Part shown: positions 5,893 through 8,751 of the stretch, piece by piece
How the letters are laid out: each line of letters starts with the position of its first letter
How positions within the stretch are numbered: the first letter of the stretch is position 1
Assembly (NCBI GenBank): GCA_900769665.1
Contig: CAAGHL010000045.1
Location: forward strand, 1-8,751
DNA length: 8,751 nt
Reading direction: 5' to 3'
DNA from: Clostridia bacterium
GTDB lineage: Bacteria; Bacillota; Clostridia; Christensenellales; CAG-314
Translations under genes and position numbers: made by a program
Notes under the pieces: model-generated
The model's input: only the letters and a program-made list of their open reading frames with translations
What the model was told of the DNA's origin: nothing
The model's database searches: none

Positions 5893-6381
5893 ATGAAATT
5901 TTCAACACGTATTTCACCTGTGGTGGCAACAATTTTATGGATAGTTTTTGCCGTTTCCGTTGTAGGGACGGTTGTGGGCATATTGCTGATGTGCGGCGTG
6001 GCAATACCGTATATGGGAGGCGTTGACCAAGGCAAAATTTTTGCGTTGATGTGCCCGTTTTCCACAATACTTGCACTACTGTTTGCAACCACGCACTACA
6101 GGGTGACCGACACGACGGTGCAAATGCGCCTTGGGTTTATCGACATATTGGGCGGACGTGTGGCAATCGAAAACATACTCAACATCGTTGTACACGACAA
6201 GAAATTGTACATCAGCTACATTTGGAAGGGCGTCGACCCCGTGATTGCGCAAATTTCCATTTCGCCTGCCAAGTACGACCAATTTAGAGCATTGCTTGTA
6301 GCAAAAAATCCGCTAATTGTCTACTACAACGACGACGAGCAACGTCTTAACCAAACCAACGACGATACAAAACCCGATTGA
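5893..6381 (+). CDS. membrane-anchored bacterial PH-like domain protein (bPH_4 type)
   Basis: This is a 162-residue protein of unknown role. Two hydrophobic helices at about residues 8-34 and 48-66 anchor it in the membrane. A soluble beta-rich domain follows at about 68-140: HYRVTDTTVQMRLGFID, then AIENILNIVV, then ISISPAKYDQFRALLVAKNP. The order of strands, the Ile-Ser-Pro turn and the closing helix ending in Lys-Asn-Pro resemble the bacterial PH-like domain family bPH_4 (PF06713), whose function is poorly defined. The tail, residues 143-162, is rich in Asp, Asn and Gln and looks disordered. ATG 5893 is chosen because the -10 box lies directly upstream; the TTG at 5875 would fall partly inside the promoter. 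It diverges from alr and stands alone. Domain assignment is by eye. Confidence 0.75.
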   Translation: MKFSTRISPVVATILWIVFAVSVVGTVVGILLMCGVAIPYMGGVDQGKIFALMCPFSTILALLFATTHYRVTDTTVQMRLGFIDILGGRVAIENILNIVVHDKKLYISYIWKGVDPVIAQISISPAKYDQFRALLVAKNPLIVYYNDDEQRLNQTNDDTKPD

Positions 6382-6557
6382 TACAACCTAACGTTGACAA
6401 CCGAAGTACAAAACAATACTAACTGCACAAACGTATCATTATTGAATTATAGAGTTTGACAAAAAAAGTCTGCAAGAGAAACAAAAATACGGAAGAAGTT
6501 TTCTACCAAACAAAACACAAGCACAAAACCAATTGCACACCACTTGCGAGGTAAAAA
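6382..6557 (+). promoter_or_regulatory. rdgB upstream region with two TTGACA boxes
   Basis: These 176 A-rich bases hold no gene. Consensus -35 boxes TTGACA occur at 6394-6399 and 6456-6461. The first is followed 17 bases later by a weak TACTAA (6417-6422); the second has no credible -10 at normal spacing. No terminator is visible for the preceding PH-domain gene, so read-through into rdgB is possible. Confidence 0.3.
6548..6552 (+). promoter_or_regulatory. ribosome binding site of rdgB (GTG start)
   Basis: GAGGT ends five bases before GTG 6558 and is the main support for a GTG start. Family homology begins exactly there (MKLLIASNN). Confidence 0.8.
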
Positions 6558-7136
6558 GTGAAACTATTGATTGCTAGCAACAACCAACACAAAATAGACG
6601 AAATAAAGCAAATATTTGGCAACAAATTTGAGCAAATACTTTCACTATCCGAGGCAGGCATAGTTTGCGATCCCGAGGAAAACGGCAAGACGTTTCTCGA
6701 CAATGCGCTAATCAAGGTGCGTGCCGTAGCTAAACTTACGGATATGCCCGTACTCGGCGACGACACAGGGCTTTGTGTGGACGCATTGAACGGCGCACCC
6801 GGGGTACACTCCGCACGTTTTGCAGGTGACCATGACAACGCCAAAAACCGCGCCAAATTACTTTACGAATTACAAGACGAAACCAACCGTAAAGCGCACT
6901 TCTCTACCGCCGTTGCCTTGCTGTACCCCGACGGTCGACTTGTCACCGCCGAAGGACGTGTTGACGGCAAAATATTGCACACCGAGGTAGGAGCAAACGG
7001 TTTCGGTTACGACAGCTTGTTTTACTGCAACGAAATCGGCAAAACCTTTGCCGAAGCCACCGCCGAAGAGAAAAACGCCGTTTCCCACCGTGGTCGCGCC
7101 CTGCAAAACCTTGCAAACAAATTGGAAATGATGTAA
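6558..7136 (+). CDS. rdgB: RdgB/HAM1 family XTP/dITP pyrophosphatase
   Basis: This enzyme hydrolyses deaminated purine triphosphates (dITP, XTP, ITP) to monophosphate and pyrophosphate, keeping them out of DNA and RNA. The 192-residue product has the family length and all its signatures: IASNNQHKIDEI (5-16), EENGKTFLDNALIK (40-53), VLGDDTGLCVDALNGAPGVH (65-84) with the metal-binding Asp68-Asp69, SARFAG (85-90), VGANGFGYDSLF (144-155) and KNAVSHRGRAL (172-182). Translation starts at GTG 6558 behind GAGGT. It is followed after 31 bases by the broken DUF3791 gene, with no terminator until 7391. It is convergent with a YjjG-type nucleotidase, another enzyme linked to removing abnormal nucleotides. 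That pairing may be chance. Confidence 0.96.
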   Translation: MKLLIASNNQHKIDEIKQIFGNKFEQILSLSEAGIVCDPEENGKTFLDNALIKVRAVAKLTDMPVLGDDTGLCVDALNGAPGVHSARFAGDHDNAKNRAKLLYELQDETNRKAHFSTAVALLYPDGRLVTAEGRVDGKILHTEVGANGFGYDSLFYCNEIGKTFAEATAEEKNAVSHRGRALQNLANKLEMM

Positions 7137-7167
7137 AACTAATAATACGTCTTAATTAGTATTAAAT

Positions 7168-7374
7168 ATGACAAAAGAGTTACCGTTTATTGTATTTTGC
7201 ATTGAGGAATACAAAAACGAAAAAGGCATGACGGGCAAAGAAGTCATAGACTTGTTCAAAGAGTATTCCGTGTGCGAGTACATCAGATAGTTTTACGAAG
7301 CATTGCATACAACAGGCACCAAGTATATAATCAACGACATCGACGAGTATATCGCCTCGCGCCGTTCGGCATAA
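7168..7374 (+). pseudogene. DUF3791 protein gene interrupted by an in-frame TAG
   Basis: ATG 7168 opens a frame reading MTKELPFIVFCIEEYKNEKG, then MTGKEVIDLFKEYSVCEYIR, then TAG at 7288-7290 (codon 41). The same frame continues without shift: FYEALHTTGTKYIINDIDEY, then IASRRSA and TAA at 7372-7374. Together the halves (68 codons with the TAG) form one DUF3791 domain, a small helical family in gut Bacillota and Bacteroidota of unknown function. In homologues the two halves are continuous (YI..FYEVLHT-like), so TAG has probably replaced a sense codon; CAG (Gln) or a Lys or Glu codon is one base away. Other genes here end normally in TAG (tmcAL, coaD, rsmD), which argues against genome-wide amber recoding. 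No Shine-Dalgarno site is visible. A truncated 40-residue product, suppression or a sequencing error remain possible. Confidence 0.75.
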
Positions 7375-7390
7375 ACCGTATTTACACAGC

Positions 7391-7430
7391 AAAAAAACGC
7401 TCAATCGCAGTGATTGAGCGTTTCGTTTTG
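7391..7430. terminator. bidirectional intrinsic terminator
   Basis: A perfect 12-bp stem (7395-7406 with 7412-7423) closes a five-base loop GCAGT. It is flanked by TTTCGTTTT on the plus strand and by seven T residues on the minus strand. It ends the rdgB-DUF3791 transcript from one side and the YjjG-type gene from the other. Confidence 0.92.
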
Positions 7431-7446
7431 TGTACTGAGGCACAGT

Positions 7447-8139
7447 TTATACTATTTCGTACAGTTGGCGAAGGTCGGAGATTTCGTAGTCTACGCGAAC
7501 GCCTCGTATGTTTTCGGCGTGATTAGGGTTGTACCAACACGTTGCAATGCCTGCGTTTACGCCACCTTGAATGTCGCTTGTCAAGCTGTCGCCGATAATG
7601 ATTGCTTGGGAAGAATCAAAATCGTCGATATGGTCAAATGCGTAATCGAAAAATTCCTTTTGCGGCTTGCTGTAACCGACTTGCTCGCTAATAAATCGTA
7701 TCGGAAAATACTTGCCCATACCGCTACCCTTCATGCGAGCCACTTGCACCGACAAAAAGCCGTTGGACACCAAAATCAGCGTGTGACCGTCGTCGATAAG
7801 TTGTTGCAAAACCTCTTCGGCGTGGTCGATTACGGCAAAACCGTGATGTAGTCCGTCTTCGTAGCACATGGATATTTCCACGAGTTGTTCGTCGGATACA
7901 TCCAGCCCAAGCTCGTCAAAGGTCATGCGAAAGCGTTTGTCACGCACGGTCGGTTTATCTGCAAGCCCGAGTTCCAACTGTTGCCACATATACAAATTGT
8001 TACGCTTGTAGGTAGTCAATACGTGTTGGTCGTACGGCAAGCCGTATTTGGCAAAGGCGTTATGCAGGGCGTTTTCTTCCGCCTTGTCAAAGTCAAGCAC
8101 GGTATTGTCGGCATCAAAAAGAAGAAATTTGTATTTCAT
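7447..8139 (-). CDS. yjjG: HAD-superfamily hydrolase, YjjG-type pyrimidine 5'-nucleotidase
   Basis: This 230-residue cytoplasmic haloacid-dehalogenase-fold phosphatase resembles YjjG, which removes phosphate from nucleoside monophosphates, including non-canonical pyrimidines. Motif I is FDADNTVLDFD (8-18; nucleophile Asp9, acid/base Asp11). The helical cap spans about 18-100. Motif II is LVSNG (123-127, Ser125). The motif III lysine is Lys158 in GYSKPQKEFF. Motif IV is IIGDSLTSDI (181-190; Asp184, Asp189), followed by GGVNAGIATCWYNP (192-205), typical of YjjG. The length matches the family (about 225-230). The frame is open upstream to 8265, but ATG 8139 is chosen because GAGGA precedes it at good spacing and homology starts at MKYKFLLFDAD. 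Exact substrate is not provable from sequence. Confidence 0.9.
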   Translation of the reverse strand: MKYKFLLFDADNTVLDFDKAEENALHNAFAKYGLPYDQHVLTTYKRNNLYMWQQLELGLADKPTVRDKRFRMTFDELGLDVSDEQLVEISMCYEDGLHHGFAVIDHAEEVLQQLIDDGHTLILVSNGFLSVQVARMKGSGMGKYFPIRFISEQVGYSKPQKEFFDYAFDHIDDFDSSQAIIIGDSLTSDIQGGVNAGIATCWYNPNHAENIRGVRVDYEISDLRQLYEIV

Positions 8140-8143
8140 ATTG

Positions 8144-8148
8144 TCCTC
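8144..8148 (-). promoter_or_regulatory. ribosome binding site of the YjjG-type gene
   Basis: GAGGA lies just before ATG 8139 and fixes the start, ruling out the 42-residue upstream extension. Confidence 0.8.
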
Positions 8149-8250
8149 ATTTATTTTGTTTGTTTTATATCCTAAAGTCTTATCAAGTATCGCAAAAAAC
8201 CTTTGTTGGAAAAACAGCTTACTTACATTAGTAACTACGTCGACCTTACC

Positions 8251-8336
8251 TTGCACATAGTGCAAATATCACTCGACATACGCCGAATTTCACTGCGCCA
8301 TTTGCGCAATATCACGTTGCGAAGCAACACATCGCT
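8251..8336. repeat. array of short palindromes separated by an ATATCACT-like spacer
   Basis: Four small hairpins follow one another: TTGCAC/GTGCAA (8251-8265), a weak CG-rich one (8274-8285), TGCGC/GCGCA (8294-8308) and GTTGC/GCAAC (8316-8328). Each is followed by a version of one spacer: ATATCACT (8266-8273), ATTTCACT (8287-8294), ATATCACG (8309-8316) and the degraded ACATCGCT (8329-8336). Stems differ while spacers are conserved, the reverse of ordinary tandem repeats. It lies between the tRNA terminator and the YjjG-type gene, outside any gene. Function is unknown to me; it could be a mobile palindromic repeat or transcribed structured RNA. Confidence 0.55.
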
Positions 8337-8344
8337 GCCTTCAT

Positions 8345-8470
8345 GGAATTTGGGAATTCCCGCGCAAGCCGAGGCTTGACCGCGAAGTACTTACAGCCTT
8401 AGATAATGTAATGCCTAAATTCAAGGGATTCGGGGGTCCCCGCGTTTTCCGCGGGTCCGAATACCGTCTA
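8345..8470. repeat. diverged 20-mer pair and a large bulged hairpin downstream of the tRNA operon
   Basis: The 20-mers at 8345-8364 and 8425-8444 match at 15 of 20 positions, and all five differences are transitions. Both carry a quasi-palindrome (GGGAATTCCC, GGGGGTCCCC) followed by GCG. The second is the left arm of a hairpin: inner stem CCCGCG/CGCGGG (8439-8444 with 8450-8455, loop TTTTC) and outer stem ATTCGG/CCGAAT (8428-8433 with 8457-8462), separated by an asymmetric bulge. A small CAAGC/GCTTG hairpin follows the first copy (8365-8378). The right arm, 8450-8469, is an inverted near-copy of the tRNA-Gly T-arm. No open frame with family features is present. Confidence 0.5.
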
Positions 8471-8472
8471 TG

Positions 8473-8503
8473 AAAAAGCGTCGCCATCTAATGATGACGA
8501 CGC
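8473..8503 (-). terminator. intrinsic terminator of the tRNA operon
   Basis: On the minus strand, one base after the tRNA-Gly CCA, an 11-bp stem (8493-8503 with 8478-8488, one G-U pair) closes a four-base loop (8489-8492) and is followed by five T residues (8473-8477). Confidence 0.9.
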
Positions 8504-8504
8504 A

Positions 8505-8579
8505 TGGAGCGGGAGACGGGATTCGGACCCGCGATATCTGCCTTGGCAAGGCAGCGCTCTACCACTGAGCCACTCCCGC
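8505..8579 (-). tRNA. tRNA-Gly(GCC)
   Basis: This 75-base gene has an encoded CCA (8505-8507). The acceptor stem is GCGGGAG/CTCCCGC with U as discriminator. The D-arm is GCTC-AGTGGTA-GAGC, and the anticodon arm is CTGCC-TTGCCAA-GGCAG, giving anticodon GCC. The T-arm is GCGGG-TCCGAAT-CCCGT, whose loop has C at position 55 where U (pseudouridine) is nearly universal. The cloverleaf is otherwise complete. It is the last tRNA before the terminator. The plus strand around 8578-8593 also forms a small palindrome (GCATAG/CTATGC) spanning its 5' end. Confidence 0.95.
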
Positions 8580-8623
8580 ATAGTAAACTATGCTTGCTGT
8601 TGAATTGTGGGTTTTGAGGTTGT

Positions 8624-8707
8624 TGGTGCGGATAAAGGGACTTGAACCCCCACGTCGAAGACACTAGATCCTAAGTCTAGCGCGTCTGCCAATTCCGCCA
8701 TATCCGC
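8624..8707 (-). tRNA. tRNA-Leu(UAG)
   Basis: This 84-base gene has an encoded CCA (8624-8626), a perfect acceptor stem GCGGATA/TATCCGC and A as discriminator, as expected for leucine. The anticodon arm is CTAGA-CTTAGGA-TCTAG, giving anticodon TAG. A long variable arm containing GTC-TTC-GAC makes it a class II tRNA. The T-loop is the normal TTCAAGT; two G-U pairs lie in the T-stem. It is upstream of tRNA-Gly in the same transcript, separated by 44 bases. Confidence 0.95.
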
Positions 8708-8721
8708 ACGAATCTTGCAAA

Positions 8722-8751
8722 TGGTACACCTTCAGGGACTCGAACCCTGGA
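8722..8751 (-). tRNA. 3' end of a tRNA, cut by the window edge
   Basis: On the minus strand this reads T-stem and loop CAGGG-TTCGAGT-CCCTG, acceptor 3' strand AAGGTGT, discriminator A and encoded CCA (8722-8724). The anticodon lies outside the window, so the isotype cannot be named. It is 14 bases upstream of tRNA-Leu. Confidence 0.85.

Noticed and set aside
7168..7290. Amber recoding (TAG as an amino acid) for the whole genome
   Set aside because: tmcAL, coaD and rsmD all end at TAG at the positions expected for their families.
7447..7851. Plus-strand frame opposite the YjjG-type gene (7414-7851)
   Set aside because: It runs through the bidirectional terminator and is antisense to a gene with complete HAD motifs.
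8140..8265. 42-residue N-terminal extension of the YjjG-type protein
   Set aside because: HAD motif I normally lies within the first 15 residues, and a good ribosome site precedes ATG 8139.
8251..8336. CRISPR array
   Set aside because: Units are only about 20 bases, the conserved part is about 8 bases, the variable parts are palindromes, and no cas gene is present.

Overview
The window reads as chromosomal DNA of a bacterium in the Bacillota, most likely a Clostridia-type lineage. The evidence is a scattered version of the ylb gene cluster (rsmD/ylbH, coaD/ylbI, ylbJ, tmcAL/ylbM), Shine-Dalgarno sites such as GGAGA and GAGGA, a DUF3791 gene, and tRNA genes with encoded CCA ends. Most genes are housekeeping. 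I see no prophage, IS element, CRISPR array or defence operon, and I do not claim a complete new system. The unusual material is at the right end (8250-8580) and in one small broken gene (7168-7374).

Layout. 1-203: no recognised gene, although one frame is open from the left edge to a TAA at 173-175. 204-1280 (+): tmcAL, with a terminator folded around its stop codon. 1459-2400 (+): ylbJ, a multi-pass membrane protein. 2436-3419 (-): class I DAHP synthase, convergent with ylbJ. 3570-4043 (-): coaD. 4198-4770 (-): rsmD, whose start overlaps the stop of alr. 4770-5759 (-): alr. 5893-6381 (+): a two-helix membrane protein with a bacterial PH-like domain, divergent from alr, with a promoter so close that the mRNA may be leaderless. 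6558-7136 (+): rdgB. 7168-7374 (+): a DUF3791 gene interrupted by TAG. 7391-7430: a bidirectional terminator. 7447-8139 (-): a YjjG-type HAD nucleotidase. 8251-8470: non-coding DNA with a row of small palindromes and a pair of diverged 20-mers, one of them in a large hairpin. 8473-8751 (-): the end of a tRNA operon, read from the right as an unidentified partial tRNA, tRNA-Leu(UAG), tRNA-Gly(GCC), then a terminator.

Functions. tmcAL, rsmD and the tRNA genes serve translation. coaD makes coenzyme A. alr supplies D-alanine for peptidoglycan. The DAHP synthase opens the aromatic amino-acid pathway. rdgB and the YjjG-type enzyme clean up abnormal nucleotides and sit either side of the bidirectional terminator. 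Only alr-rsmD shows clear operon coupling. coaD and the DAHP synthase follow on the same strand after gaps of about 150 bases and may have their own promoters.

The strongest anomalies are: a tRNA-Gly whose T-loop has C where U55 is nearly universal, with a 19-of-20 inverted copy of the same T-arm (including that C) just beyond the tRNA terminator; the amber codon inside DUF3791; and the palindrome array at 8251-8336.
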